Shown here: positions 1-13,684 of the stretch, piece after piece | How positions within the stretch are numbered: the stretch's first letter is position 1 | Layout: the number at the start of each line of letters is the position of its first letter | Assembly: GCF_910596095.1 (NCBI RefSeq) | Contig: NC_056550.1 | Span: 6,472,501 to 6,536,500, forward strand | Direction of reading: 5' to 3' | Length of the DNA: 64,000 nucleotides | From: Thunnus maccoyii | Taxonomy: Eukaryota > Chordata > Actinopteri > Scombriformes > Scombridae | Notes under the pieces: model-generated | Database searches by the model: none | What the model was told of the DNA's origin: nothing | What the model saw: only the letters and a program-made list of their open reading frames with translations | Made by a program: the position numbers and the translations under genes

Positions 1-1411
1 ACATTCATTGCTGTAGACTGGACACAGGGTCCACCAACTGTTAAGTACAATGAATGCAAATGTTCACTTGAATGCTTCACTGTGTTACAGGTTTTTATCA
101 TCATTTTACTGTCCATATGGCTACCTAGGTGACAGGAGTTTTGTGCCTCTTCATTATGTAAATATATGTATGTCCACTGAATCTTCATAGCAGAGGTAAA
201 ACAGGCACAAGAGTCAGCCAGGCAAGCTGAAAAAAGAACGACCATTAACTGCCGTATGTATGCATTAGCTCCTTCAACATTCTCAGTCAAGGCGGCTCCA
301 CCATTCCCCTTTCGCTCCTCGTCCCTTTGTTCACGTCCTCCTTTGGCTGGAAGGAGATGACGGCTGCAAGAGGAAGGATGAGCCCTGCAGCCAACCAGTT
401 AGTCATCAATATGTATGAACTGTTTCTGCTGTAAGGAGCCAGGTGACTGTGCACGCTAATGCACTGCGAGACAGAGTCTTTTTTTTTAATGTTTGGTTTG
501 AAGTGCTCCGTGCAAGGCAGCAAATATTCCTGCTGACAAACAAGTGATGTTCAAAGGAGGGTGTGTCAAAATAGACAGTTTTATCTAGACTATGAAGCCA
601 GAGTTGTGTGTTTATTTTATATGAAGTGTCAGACTCTGTCAGTATACTGACATTGAAGCCATGTGTGAAAAGGTAATAGCTCATTTATTTTATCTGTGAA
701 TGAGCTACGACATCTCTACAAACCAGCAGTTCTTCGTTTACCATTTTAAAGGGAATGACTGGGTAGAATGTCACACATATTAGAGAAACTTGAGAAATGG
801 TAATGTCATTCTGCATGAAGGCGCATGAAGGGCACTGTTCAATGGACAAAATTTGTCTCAGGATTGATGGTAACAAAGGGATTTTAGAGGCTGGACAGAT
901 ATTTGCCACTTTCACTTTTTTAAAATTTTTTATTGCTCACTGACATGTTTATTTTAATGCATTAATATTGTTTTAAATCAAAACTGTGGGAACATATGTT
1001 TTCTCTTCATGAATGTTTACTTACACTTATTTGCACTTAATCAAGAATGATTTACAGTGTCACTTGATTTAAATGTCTCTCATGGGAACCATATAGCACA
1101 ATAGAACAAAGCACTGTTTACAATGCATCTGTTACTGTTCTCCTGACACTCATGGGAAGATTATTTATTGCCACTTGGATTTAATTTTAACAGTGTTATT
1201 GTTCACTACGGTTGTTTACTTATATTTTGTATGCTGTTTTAATTATTTGACCTCTTTTTGAGTAGAAGCAAGGGAGAGCTAAAAGGGAGTTTGTCAGTTA
1301 CTGTATAGAAGGAAGTTGTACAGGTTTTTACTCTGATTTGTATTGAATCTTTTCTGTGAAGCTGCTGCCTTGTACACGTCAGCAAAATAAATTGGATTGA
1401 TGACAAAGGGT

Positions 1412-1440
1412 TGTGTGTGTGTGTGTGTGTGTGTGTGTGT
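1412..1440. repeat. (GT)n microsatellite
   Basis: Uninterrupted GT dinucleotide run of about 29 nt in non-coding DNA. It creates the false Thr-His open frames on the minus strand. Confidence 0.95.
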
Positions 1441-1539
1441 CTTATCAATACCCCTGTTGACACCAAAATACTGGGGCACATTTTTTAACAGAGTATAGAT
1501 TAGCATTTGGCATTACAGAGTGACAAGACAGTCCACAGC

Positions 1540-2350
1540 CACGTTAGCAGCTCTGTGAGGCTGCTATGAGTTAAATATGTCAGCATGCTATAATGCTCAC
1601 AATGCTAGCATGCTGACGTTTAGCAGAGTAATGTGTATTATCATGTTCACCATCTCTTTTAGTGTGTTAGCATGCTAACATTTGCTAATTAGCACAAGAC
1701 ACAGCAGCTGCAGCTAATGGGAATGTCATTAGTTTTGCAGATATCTGGTCACAAATCAAAGTACTGGAAAAATTCAGTTGTAGACCTGATGATGTCATCC
1801 GATGAAAAGTTATAGGACCACAGTTTTAATTCATTCTGACAGGGGCAGGAATGTCTGTGCCAAATTTCATGTCAGACATTTTGACGTGTCACAGTAGGGG
1901 GAAAAAATCCATTTAGCTGCTTCAGTTTCAGGGTCCTGGTACTGTTTAAGCTGACTCACTGTCACACTGTCATGGCTTACTGGGACACTTGAATATAACA
2001 GAGCCATCGTTAATGTTATTAGTAACACCTGTGCTTTTCCTACTATGACAAGTCAAAATGTCTGCTGTAAGGTCTACACATCACTCAAAACCACAAGTAG
2101 AGGAGAAAAAACTAGAGGAAGAGTCAGATTATTATCAAAGTCAGTTAGATTCTTACTCTTGGAACCATGAATATCTATACAAAATGTGCCAATTTATCTA
2201 GTAGATGCTGATATATTTCACAGGATAACTAGGTTGGGGGATCACCAAAGTCATTCGGATTCATCTTCTTGTGAATATCTGTGCCAAATATTATAGCAAT
2301 CCATTCAATAGCTGTCAAGACATTTAACTAAACACCAAAAATATCAACTG
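1540..2350 (+). repeat. Interspersed repeat family A, copy 1
   Basis: The stretch has the 'tcagcatgct ... agcatgctgac' and 'gttagcatgctaacat' blocks. These are followed by 'gtctgtgccaaatttcatg' and 'gccaaatattatagcaatcc', with a run resembling 'ccattcaatagctgtcaaga'. Related wording occurs near 55345-55640, and in inverted orientation near 57540-57860, so it is a dispersed family. The boundaries are approximate and no terminal repeats or target duplication were found. The class is unknown. Confidence 0.6.
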
Positions 2351-5300
2351 CATAGTGGCGCTAGATTAAATAAAAATGCCTATAATTCAATAAAAAATGA
2401 ACTAAAAATAAAACTCTTAATATCAAATTAAGAATGGTGAAATAACATTTCATAATAACAAGTTGAGTTTTTGTGATTTCTTTGGCAATTTCACAATTTA
2501 TTGGTTCATTTATATATTTTATTAATATGTTTATTCATTTTGTGATGTCTTATTTATTTTCATAATATTGAACACTCTGGGGCTCCATATCTTCGTGGTG
2601 CCAGAAGATCCAGAAAACTTGTGGCATGTGGGAGTTACCGAGTGCATATTTACTGTACATTTATCATCAACTGAAATTTGGTAAATATACTGCATTTGTG
2701 TAACACTTTTCTCCCAAAGTGCTTTATATTTTCCCTCTCACTCACTCAAACATTCACACACCAACCTAACCTGACCTAACCATTGGGAATAGTTTGGGGT
2801 TCATTATTTTGCCCAAGGCCACCTGGACATGTGGACAAGAGGAGCAGCTGATCGAGCTGCTAACCTTGATATAAGTGGATGGCCTTCTGAGCCACAGCTG
2901 CCCAATTTAAAGGAACTGCCCAAGGTATGCTAGGACAAGCTGGTATAGAAAATGGATAAATGTAAATACAAAGCTTGAACTGCATGAAGCCAGTGTGTTT
3001 TGGTAGTCTGACACCACTAGAGGGAGAGAGCAGGCTCTGTCTGCAGCCACAATCATAGGAAATCAATACAATCCAGAAGCAGGAAACTAAACCAGAAGAG
3101 AAGGCATTAATGAAAGGGAGGGATTTATTGCCTTCATAAAAGATAAATTATGCTGAGAGTATAAGTAAAATACTTAACCTTCAAGTCTACCATTATCATA
3201 AACTACCCTACGCATCTCAACACAAGGTAAGTGGACGTAGAGTCAGGCTGAGCCAGCCAAAAAAAGTGCATGTTTCTGCAGATGCAAATCGCAAATGGAT
3301 GAAAATGAGAGAGCATGTGGAACAGACAAAGATCAAAGCAGATATGTGCACACTCATTCCTCTTAGTGCAGTGGAGTGGTATAGCTGTCCAATGCCCTTA
3401 GTAACTGCATGCATTATTTACTCAAGGATGCTACCAAGGCTGAGACGAAGCACTTAGAATCAGACTGACAGGAACTGGCCAGCCGGCTCTGGACATCATC
3501 AGGTTTCAGGGTAAAGTTGATTAAACAGTCCCATAGAGAAAACATACTGCAGGGCAGGGCCTTGCAGCTGGTCTCTTTCCTACGTGGTTAACTTCATTCA
3601 CATGGCAGATAGATCAGAGATACATCCTTCTTCCAGCAATCTGAATTTCCAACCACTGAAAGAGGATATGAGGTCTGCATTTGCATCAAGATCATCATCA
3701 TATTCCGGGCATGTGTAGAATAGATAATATGCATATTGTTTCTGGCCCACACACCGCAGAAGAGCATATAAGTGTGATATATGATGACGTTCCATTAGTG
3801 AGGCGCACTCAGGTTCTTATATGTTGCATGTGCATCCTTCTTCACATGTTGCCCGTCAGTGTGTGGAAGCATCCAGCCTGTTAATGATTTGCTGTGTTGG
3901 CACGTTGTGCTCTTCGGGGAGTCCACGTTGTGCACAGAGAACCGCAGCTGCTGCACCGGCTTGTGCTAACCTGTATCTGCCTGGTATTCCTTCACGCACA
4001 CCCCATTTTTAACATAATGATACTTGGGTTATTAGTGTGAAGTGTTACGTGTGCTAATAGCTAAGATACATTTTGAGGCCACTTATGTTAAAAGAGGTTT
4101 GATTTGTGAATATCTCTACAAAAAGATGGCGGCTATGTCTGATGTGATGGGTGTGTCTCCCTGCCTCCTCACTCAGTGCCAGCTGCTTTCTTGTGTGGCT
4201 TGGCTGACTAGCAGTAGATTCAGACCTCTGTACAATCTGTGTGTCTGACTGCAAACGCTGCTGCAATACATGAAACACAATGGGAGCATGGCTGTATCTG
4301 CTGATAATTAAATAGCTAACTTGTGTGTTGTGTAAGAGTTTGTCAAAGGTAGCAGACCCCTGACTAGAGGCCAGGTTTTGGGGCTTGACTGAGCGCCAGA
4401 ACCTTTTGTGCCGCTCTGCCCCAGCTGGACTGTGGGCCGGGGGGAAAAAACAATGAGATAAATAACACGGGAACTGTGCAGCGGGGTACACAGCCCTACC
4501 CCTTCCTGTCTCCGCTGCCGCACACCACTGCCTGTGTGAAAAAAAACACCTTCCTCTCTTTGTTGCGCCTGGTGGCCCATGCCAATACGTCCATCAGCAT
4601 CAAGCCAGCAGGCATCGAACCCCCCGGAGTCCCCACCCTCTTTCTGGTCTCCTTCCATGTCCTTCATTTACTTGCACACACACCTGCATGCATACTGTAT
4701 GATCACATGTTCACACAATGAAGTCCACACATAAAGCTACAGTATGTGGATGCCATTTTCAAGTCCATACAGTTTGACTATTGAAAAGGTCATTTGTCCA
4801 GGCAATTAATCCTGCAGATAATCGGAGGGTATGACTTGACCTTCAATTATGAGTCAACAGCAAAACAAGCAGATAATGCGGAGCAATATAAAGGAGAAAC
4901 TTACTAATTGATGGGAGGTGCAGCCCTCCAAGCTGATGGGCAGAGTCAGGGAGGAAACAAACAAAACTTCTTATGGAAATCTGACAGAAGAAATAAGAGA
5001 GAAAGCAAGAAATTACATGTTTTTATGCAATCAGGTGCATGTGTAGTGTTTGTCTGTAGAGCTCAGACGGGTATTGCGGAGCCAAATCTCCCCTCTCCAG
5101 CACTTGGAAAGAGAAGAGTGCACCACGGGCTCGACATAAAAAGAAGCCCATCCAGAACAGAGCAGTACACAAAAGCCTGGCTCATGTAGACAGAGCAGGC
5201 GGCTGCTGGGAGCTGAGCAGCAGCGCAGCAGACAGACAGTCAGACAGGCGGCATGCCCACCCAGACTGTCTCTGATGAAAAGCCCCGTTCTAGTGATGGG

Positions 5301-5818
5301 GTATGGCACACAGAAACAAAAGCTTGTAAGCCATGAAACAACGCCCTTCGGTGTCTAATTGTGACTGAGAGAAAAAACACATCTTAACCAAAAGGCTTGT
5401 ATACTGTATCTGCTGCTCCTTGCTCTTTTTTTTTGCTCTCTTTTTTGCTATAGTGAGCTAACCCTTTTCAATGAATTTCTTGCAATTTCAGCTGTGTAAA
5501 CTCTCAGGCAGGTGCACACGTTAAGCTGAATTTACTTTAAACAGCCTTCAAGGTTTGTTGTTCGCAGGAAATTTGACTCTCAAGACAAAGAAACAGTTGT
5601 ATGTACATATTAGTAGCAGGATCACTCCCTTATTTGGAAATGAATAAGGCCAGAATGGAAGCAATCAAATCAAAATCATTTTTAATTACAATTTCACTAT
5701 CAACAGGTCTGAAATGTGTAAACAGATTACAAGTTCTTGATGCTACTGCATAGTAACATTGAGAGGGGACAATGCAGGCAACTTGATGCATGTGGGGCAG
5801 CAGCACCGTTAAAGGATA

Positions 5819-5827
5819 TGTGTGTGT

Positions 5828-5885
<58 letters not shown>
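5819..5885. repeat. (TG)n microsatellite
   Basis: Long TG run of about 65 nt with two TATG interruptions. It accounts for the false Val-Cys and Thr-His frames on both strands. Confidence 0.95.
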
Positions 5886-5887
<2 letters not shown>

Positions 5888-6925
5888 AGTCGGGCATGGA
5901 GAAAGGAAGAAAAGGGTTTGAAGAGGAGAGAAAAAGGGGTGTAGGGGCCTAGAGGGAGGGCAACAGACAACCGGGAGGAACTCGGGCAAGAGAGTAGGGT
6001 GACTTGCAAGAGGTGACATCATCTCTAATTTGAATAATCCCCCAGCCTGGGAGGTGATTGGCTGTGCTCAGAGAAAGCAGAGTCCCCCTGCTATTCGCTA
6101 TTCATCCCTTTCAATTTCAGCATGGCGTGCTGTCGTGGTAAATGCTGCCTTCAAGGACTAGTAGTAAGCTCCTATTTCTGAGGTTGGAAGTTGTTGAAAA
6201 ACCTCCTGACATGGTTTACTGATTCTGGAATGAAACAAATTTACAGTTATGGGAAAGCGATGCGAGGACATGGTTGGAGTTAACAGACATAATAAGCCTT
6301 TCCACCCTTCATTTATTGACCTTTAGTGCTGAGCGGTAAATAGATGGGGGAAGGACACAACCTGATTTAACATTATGCAAATTATGGCAGTGTATGCCCA
6401 TTTGATTGGACTAACAACATTTCTTTTGTTGTCATTCACTCTGTTGGAATTTATTTTGATTTACTTTTCAATCTTGTCCGACCCACGACTGACTAGGAAG
6501 GGCAGATCACGATTCCACACAAGACATGTCTATTTTGACTGTCAAACAGGTGTAACTGATAATAACTGCTACATGACATTTAGGTGTCCTAGTACATGTG
6601 GACCCTCCCGTCCTCCTGTTCTGTGCATTACTGTAGTAAACAAATGGCATCTTAATTATATTTCGCCTTGAGCCCCAAACACTAGCTACACCATTCGTGT
6701 CTAGGAATGCTACCTGGCCCCAGGTTTGTTTTTGTGTTACTTTACCAAGTATTTGTGGATATGCATCATTTCAACAAAATAGCAACTGAAATAATTAATT
6801 TTAGTTCTTAAAATTAGATCTTTACACAAGTACATATCAGCCAATCTACAAGAGAAGGCCCTCAGATAATGCAGCACCTGCCTTAATGTTCTTTAGTGGT
6901 GCGCAATCAAAAACAAATGTGTAAT

Positions 6926-7345
6926 TAAAGGGACACTCCACTGATTTTGTACATTAAGGTCTGTTTACTAATCATGTTTAGTAGGCTACTACTCTGCCTG
7001 TAAAAGCAGTTTTATAATGTCTTCTGTGTCTTTAGAGGCACTTTCTGAAGTTTTAGAAACCCTGACCCTGGTGATGTCTGGTGCATACCAGCACTTCTAA
7101 AGCTCACTAATTAATATCTTATATCTTGTTCATTTAATCTGTACAAAAACCGATGTAAAAACAACTATTTGCAGTTTTACAGGATTACATGCCGGACTAT
7201 TTCTTGGCTGGGACCAGTTGCCAAGCAGCCAGCTTAGACTCCAGGAAGTTACTGATCCCAAAGAGTGAGCTTCAGTGGTGCTGGTAGGTGGATTTTGTTA
7301 ACACTACTTTTGGATAGAGCCAGGCTAATTGTTTCCCCTAGAGTT
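6926..7345. repeat. Fragments of fish interspersed repeats
   Basis: This stretch begins 'aaagggacactccactgatt'. It later contains 'ccaggaagttactgatccca' and a 'gatagagccaggctaattgt' block. That last block is also present, better preserved, near 41885 in the nested 3' cluster. I read it as one or two degenerate non-autonomous elements, truncated on the right by the better-preserved element at 7348. Boundaries are uncertain. Confidence 0.5.
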
Positions 7346-7347
7346 CA

Positions 7348-8144
7348 TTTAAAGGTGACATATTATCCTCCTTTTCAACAGGTTAATATAGGTCTCTGAG
7401 ATCCCCAAAACATGTCTTTGATGTTTTTGCTGAAAATACCACTGCATTCTAGCATGCCTCTATACCCCTCTGTTTCAGTCCTGTTCTGGATGGGCTGTTA
7501 GATGCAAATGAGCTGCTGCGCCCCACGCCCCACTCGGGAATTGGTTGTGGCTTTCCGGCTGTGATACAATGCAAGATTATACGACCGCAACAGGAGATAC
7601 CGAGGGCTGTTGACAGTATTCATATTCATACTGGAACTGCAATGGAGCTCCAGTAGCGTCAATAATAGTAGTATTACAGAAACACTAAGTGTATAGTGGA
7701 TCAGAATGGATGTATTAGCCTCGGCTTAACTTTAAACACATTGCCACCGGCAGGCCACTTTGGCTTTATGGTGTGAGCAAGTTAGCTGCAGGGTGCTAAT
7801 CAAAGTTACACAACGTTGCCAAGCACATAAAGACAGTTGTGTTGGTTCTTGCAGCAACCAACAGAACTTTGATTCAGTTCAAAATTTGACTCAGTTGGTT
7901 TCAGTCGGCAGTGACCATCAGCCTGGAGGGGGAGGTCTATGCTCAACAGATCCCTTTAGGACGTCATAAAAGGAGCCAAATTTAAACTGTGTTTTTGCAC
8001 ACACATTTCTGAGAGATAGAGCACGAGAAAAAGAGAGAGAATGGTCTTTTCTCATAGTTTGGGGGTCTCTAGACACACAGGGGACACATATTTATGTTAA
8101 AAAGACATGAAAAAGTGCATTTTGCATAATATGTGACCTTTAAA
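7348..8144. mobile_element. Non-autonomous DNA transposon (MITE-like), about 800 bp
   Basis: The left end reads tttaaaggtgacatattatc and the right end, read on the other strand, tttaaaggtcacatattatg. These are inverted termini of about 20 bp with two mismatches. There is no transposase frame inside. The interior contains Oct-like 'atgcaaat' and GC-richer blocks common to fish repeats. It ends about 450 bp before the presumed first exon of gene 1, and it lies against older repeat sequence on its left. The superfamily cannot be fixed from the termini alone. Confidence 0.7.
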
Positions 8145-8493
8145 TCAAGATGGCTAATCACATTTTTGCAGGTTTATTTTTCTGTTCATTAATTGGTTAA
8201 TTAACTAATAGTGTCAACTCTTCAAATGACACACAGTGAACCTGGGGCTTTTTGGTCTGATCAGATGCCCGGTTGGTAACTTCACCTTGTCTGTAGGGCC
8301 CTGCTTTTGTAGGCTACATGTTGGTAGGTTGACCATTAGAAAGGTTTAAAAAAATAACCTTTAACGTGTCTTCGCTGTTGGTTGAGTCCGTCATGTGCAG
8401 ACCTTTCATTATTCCGACACTTCCAACAGCACTTAAAGGCAGCGGCAGCCCTCTCCTCTCCTCCGCCTGTCCATCCATCCGTTCACCGGTCTA

Positions 8494-8498
<5 letters not shown>

Positions 8499-8530
<32 letters not shown>

Positions 8531-8542
8531 ATGTGTGTATGT

Positions 8543-8573
<31 letters not shown>
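8499..8573. repeat. Interrupted (GT)n tract next to first exon
   Basis: Alternating GT for about 75 nt with three short ATGT/ACATGT interruptions. It lies about 35 nt upstream of the likely first exon of gene 1, and all frames across it are artefacts. Alternating purine-pyrimidine DNA of this length can adopt Z-form, so an effect on promoter activity is possible but not shown. Confidence 0.9.
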
Positions 8574-8609
8574 GACTGAAGCGTCATTCTCCTCCTTTCT
8601 TCCTTTCAG

Positions 8610-8826
8610 TGAACGCGCATCACTTGTGAAAAACGGCGCTTGAGACCCAGAAGTTTCTTGTCTGTGGGCTCGGCTCGACTCACTCTCCGGTGATTTTCTT
8701 CCGTTGCTCCCCGGTTTCATTTCTATCCTCATCCTCACTTTCTTTTTTTCTTCTTATTCGAGGATTCAGACGGGGTGTGCTGGCTAGCACTGGGCGTAGC
8801 TGGAGAGGATTTTTCCGCACTGACTG
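8610..8826 (+). other. Probable non-coding first exon (5' UTR) of gene 1
   Basis: The sequence is GC-richer than its surroundings and ends in a strong donor, 'gactg|gtaagg', with GT at 8827. No ATG frame of useful length crosses it, which fits a leader exon. The left edge is uncertain. A pyrimidine-rich acceptor-like 'cttcctttcag' precedes 8610, so it could be an internal leader exon, or transcription could simply start between about 8600 and 8760. I see no TATA box. Assignment to gene 1 rests on strand and position only, because the first coding exon is 14.6 kb downstream with nothing better in between. Confidence 0.5.
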
Positions 8827-10671
8827 GTAAGGGCGAGATTGTTTTAGCATTAGCTCGCAAGCTAACGTCAGTTTGTAACTAGCTTTCATGTTTGGCTAAT
8901 TAACGTTCATCAGAACCGACTCTTAAAAATGAACGTTATGTCTGTTGTCAGTTACAGACTGACGCTAGCTTAGTTGTACTTACCGGGTTATTACATGTGA
9001 TACTACATTATTAACACCAAACAGTGCATCGGAATTATGTTGTGTGAATGAATATTTTTGTTAAATATGCAGTTGAAAATGTCCAAACGGTTTTGTCTTT
9101 ATGTCGATGAGCCGCTGTGTTTAAGATTCACTTTGACTGCTGTGGAAAAGGGGCTGATGGGGCGGTGGCAGGCTGCATGGCAGCTGGGAGTGCGCTTCAG
9201 ACCTGTTAGGCTAACCTAAAAAAGATATATACTTTTAATGTCTGCTCTTTTTTCATTTACAGAATTGTGTCCCTCACTCTCTTGTCGTTTTGTCGGTCTT
9301 TTCCCTCGCTAAACTTTTTTTTTTCCCCCCCTCGTCTCCCCTCCTTGTCCATCCTCCACCGCGGATGCCCATTGTTCTGTGATGGGCTTGAAGTGGTGTG
9401 AGTGCTGAGAAATGTTTCACTAGCCCTCGGGGTGGAGGGGTTGGGAGGGGTAGAGGGGGGGGTTGAATTTAGCAGTAATAATTTTGCAGATGCCTATTCA
9501 GTTTTAATTTCAGCTAAAACAGAAGAACATAGGGGCTTTTGTGACGCGTTAAAAGCAATCATCCCCACAGACCCTGGAGGGAGAGTGTAAAGCTGAAATG
9601 TCTCTGAGTGGGTCTGTGCACAGACTCAAACTGGCATGTAATCAGAGGTGATTAATGTCACCCCCCAAAAAGTGATCAGCTATTGTGATGTGAGAGTTAA
9701 GGCTGCAGGGGCCCATCGCTGCTCCCTCGCTGACTCTTTTCTGTGAGTGAGTGCAACAAGACAGATTACACTCCCCTCTGTAGAACAATGGGGGAAGAGA
9801 AAATGCTGCCAGCTCTCAAAGCCTGGCCAAGAGCATTTAATAAACTACAAACATGCACGCATTGAAAATCTTTATCCTCAGCCCACAACTTTATTCTCAT
9901 CTCCCGAGGTGGTGCAGACAGAGACATAAATTGTCTCGAGCTTTGTGGCCACAGCGGGCACGGTCAGGTCAATAATGTGTGGTGATCGACCATGAGGTAT
10001 TGATGTCATCCTGAGTAAATGGCATCCCAGGGCGACTAATATGAGAACTTTTAAGGCTCGGCCACGCAGGCTTTGGAGACACTCCAGGACTCTTAAGTCA
10101 GAGGTGGGCTAAGCCATCAGCTAGTCCGCTCCCCCACCCTCCCCCCCTCTGGTGCACGGATGAGAGAATGGCTGACTCACAGTGTTGGTGGATAAGGCAG
10201 GGAAATGGAGGACAGACAGGCAGGCAGGCACATAGACCACAGCCTAATGCAATCATGTGAAATTAAATTTAGCTGACATTAAAACCCACACTCTGTTTTT
10301 ATTAAGTTATTTCAGATGGTTTTAAAAAGATTATTAGTTGGACTGGAGGATGGGGATTACTGCCAGAGTTATTCCGTGTGTGGAGAGGATTTGTCAGAAA
10401 CTGTACTTGAATAAATAAAGACGATTTATGTCATTGTAAAAAAAAATAATATAAGAAGCTTCTTTCTGTTATAGAGTGGACTCTAGTTGTGTCTTTTGTT
10501 CATTGTTGTCGGTGTGTTTTTCTCACTCTGTCATTAGCAGATGCGCTCTATTGGTAGAGCTAGAATCCAGGGTGTGATTGTCTACAGCTACTCATGGCAA
10601 TAAGAATGAGAGCGCGTTGCCTGTGTTTGATTACAATCCTCCATATGCAGACATGGAAATGTGTACAATTA

Positions 10672-10862
10672 AAACTATAGTAGGGCAGCAACTAATGAAT
10701 ATTTTAATTCTTGATTAATATGCTGATTATTTTCTTGTTTAGTCTATTAAATGTCAAAAAGCAGGGTTAAAAGCCCGTCACATTTAAGAAACGAAAACCA
10801 ACAAATTTTGCTTGAAAAATGCCTGAAACGATGAGTTGATTATCAAAATTGTTGCACCTCTA
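10672..10862. repeat. Repeat family C, copy 1
   Basis: Begins 'gcagcaactaatgaatattt' and ends 'gattatcaaaattgttgcac'. This is the same wording, with inverted ends, as the better copy at 17748-18070. It is a short non-autonomous element without coding capacity. Confidence 0.6.
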
Positions 10863-13659
10863 AAATATAGTACCAGCACTGAAATGGTGTTTAAATTAAT
10901 TGATGAATGGCTTGATAAACTGTTTATCTGTCCTAATTCTAACAATGATTAATCAATCAAATTGTAATTAATGGTATTAATAGTAATAATATCTTACAGG
11001 TTCACAAATGCAGATTGCTTGTTTTTCTTTCATTATCATTTAAAATTGACACTTTGTGTTAACGACATCAGTTTGGTAATATTTTATGTTATTAATGATT
11101 TATTCATTTAGTTAATTGATAATGATGACAATTATTAGTTACAGTTACACAAGAGAATCATATAATAACTCAGACACATTTTAAATGCATCATCACTCTT
11201 CTGTTGAGATTATCCTATGAAAACCCAGTTGACAAAAAATGAATATTTTCACATAGAATGACTTTCATGAGCTCGTATTTTAGGGCAATTTAAATTTTAA
11301 TGACCTATTTTGCTCCCAGCTGGCCTCTCGACCCATGCCACGGTCCTGAGAGGGGAGACGATTGTTGCATTAATAGCCCTGTGTGTCAGCCTGCCCTTAG
11401 CCTCAGGACTGGTGTTGGGTGGCTGTGTGACTCAGAATTAACCCCCACAGCTCTGAACTTCTCGATTGTGACAAGGGCAAGCCTGTGCCTCTGGTCATCA
11501 GGCTTTTTTCAGCCTGAACCTGTGACCCTTGCACTTCTTAGCGTCATTAAAAATTACCATCATCATCTGTAGCCCTGTTTTTAGCCCAGCACAATAGTTT
11601 CTTGTTTTGAGATTATCAAATCACCAACAGAAACTGTATGTTTGGCTGAATTTCCTTCTCTGTTTTCTGAATGATCGGGGCTTGAGGAAACCGCCGCAGG
11701 CACTACAGTAAATTTGTGCTGTGCAGATAAAGCACAGATAAACTTTTCTGTCGCCTGTGCGCCAGTCAAGATAGCAGCCTTGGTTGTGGTGTCACAGTTG
11801 TCAGGGCATGCATTTGGCAACTGGCGGCGCAGTTTTGAGGCAGTATTTGCCAGCAGCTGCAGTAATTTGCTGTGTTTGGACGCTCTGAATTCCTCTGGTG
11901 GGAGGATGGATAATGGACGTGGTTCACAGCCCTGTTGCTAGGCCTCAAGACCAAAATTTTTTTATGGCACAGTGTGTTAACCATGTCTGATTGTTTGGTG
12001 CAATGACGCCATGGAAAAAGTGAAAATATGGCCAAAAATGGTTCCAGGAATGGAAGCAGAGTAAAGGTTTGCTCTGCCACCTGTGGCTCACAGATATCGG
12101 TGTCAATGGGTCAGCCTTTACATTGGCATCGCTATACATTTGCCGCTCTGGCCCAGTGGCTGATGTGGTCGAGATTACATCAGAGGCTACCCTGCCTGCC
12201 CTCACCATAGCCATGTGTGGAATGATAGGCATGTATGACAGACACTGGTGCTGACAGAATGATAGATTCTCTTTACCATAGGCAGCTATAGGGGCCAATT
12301 TATTCCTCTGTCATATCCATTCCTCCTCATGACATTCAAATCTGGTAATAGCATGTCTCAGTGTATTTGTTTGTTGCCGTAAGTATACAGTCAGTCACGC
12401 GACGTGCTAACTGTGTGCCTTGATGGTTGTTGTGGACATGGCACAAGAGGAGTTTCTGGCAGTTTGTAGGCAGATGTCGTGGTGTTTTGATGCCAGATGT
12501 GTGGTTTAGTTCTTAGAAAGCTGCAGTTAGTAGGTGCTGGGCTGGTCAACCATCCAAACTGTCTGCCTTCCTGTGAGGGATCAGATTCCATCTGGAACGT
12601 GCCATGTTCCACTTCAAACAGGAGGACATAATCCTCTTATGGACACAGTCGTTCCACTTGTACTTTGCGTGCGCGTGTCCGTGTAAAATCTCGAGAGAGA
12701 GCGCCGAAGCCTCTCGGGTGTGTTCCTGCTATCCCGTCCAGATGCCTTGGTCCTACCCTCTTCCTCTGTCTCTATATCTGCTCTATTTGGTGTCATTGAT
12801 CCAAACCACCAGCTGGTCCTGGGCCGGCCTGATCTCATTTACCCCCAGAGAGGAGCTTGTTTGCGGGCAGACGGCCCATTATGGAGATGATCCAGCAGCT
12901 CTTCAAGTTACAAATTAGCCTTAGTTTGTCTGTTGTCTCTATGTTGGGTCCTCTGTCTCCTCGGTCCTTCTTTCTCTTTGCCTCCATCCTTTTTTACTCC
13001 CTCCTCCCACCTTTTTTTTATACTTCTGTCCTAAAACCTTGTCAGTGCTATCTCTCTTATCTCCCAGGGGAAAGGGTTAACAGCATCAGAGGAACGGCTG
13101 TCTCACTAATGCACTTCCTCTTTCTGTCTCTGTCTCTTTCTCTGTCCTGCCCATCTGTGGAGCTGGTAGCCCGACTCCCCACTTTCTCCTGTGTGATCAA
13201 TATCCACACAGTCGAGCTGTGCGCCGCCCCGCTGGTCGTCCCTGCAGGCAGCGGAGCTCAGCCAGGCTGTAGCAGGGCCCACGCCGTTGGGGCCTTGTTT
13301 GTAGTCGGGCTCATCTCTACTCTTATTGTTTCGGGGCTGATGGACCCTCTAGCCCTGCCTCCCAACAGTATTGTCTAGTTTCTGGGACATACTGAGGCCT
13401 CTGTTACCGCTGCGTATCCCGCCCTTGTTCTTTCTTGTCTTTCTTGAGCTTCTCTCTGTCCCTCCCTCTCTATCTCTCTCTCTCTCTGTCCCTATAACTG
13501 TCTGTGCACTGTTTGAGGACAGTCGAGGCCGACTGTACAAGATTAGCATCTCTCTTTGTCCAGGGTTAACAAGCTCTGTCATGTGTTAATCTGCCCGTCC
13601 CCAGGGGGCCAAGTCTCTCCGAGCCTGGGCGCACCATGGGAAGGACAGGGTTCGAGTGT

Positions 13660-13684
13660 TTGTGTGTGTGTGTGTGTGTGTGTG
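13660..13684. repeat. (TG)n microsatellite
   Basis: Short TG run in the presumed first intron. Confidence 0.9.

Larger units (their letters stand above)
1..7347. other. Gene-free upstream region with old repeats
   Basis: I see no exon-like structure here. The open frames are short, without flanking splice sites, and several are only translated CA/GT repeats. The stretch holds an old interspersed repeat at about 1540-2350, microsatellites near 1412 and 5819, and fragments of two fish repeat types between about 6926 and 7345. It lies upstream of the presumed promoter of the 8.6-44 kb gene, so distal regulatory elements could be present, but nothing in the bases alone identifies one. Confidence 0.6.

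Noticed and set aside
4054..4667. 145- and 119-codon minus-strand frames
   Set aside because: Overlapping frames of unrelated composition, no splice support and no familiar motif.
5630..6022. Thr-His and Val-Cys frames over GT/CA runs (also near 8500, 59410 and 58111)
   Set aside because: Microsatellite translations with no coding context.
12857..13378. 173-codon plus-strand frame in the first intron
   Set aside because: Leu/Ser runs come from CT-rich DNA. There are no flanking splice sites of matching phase and no recognisable motif.
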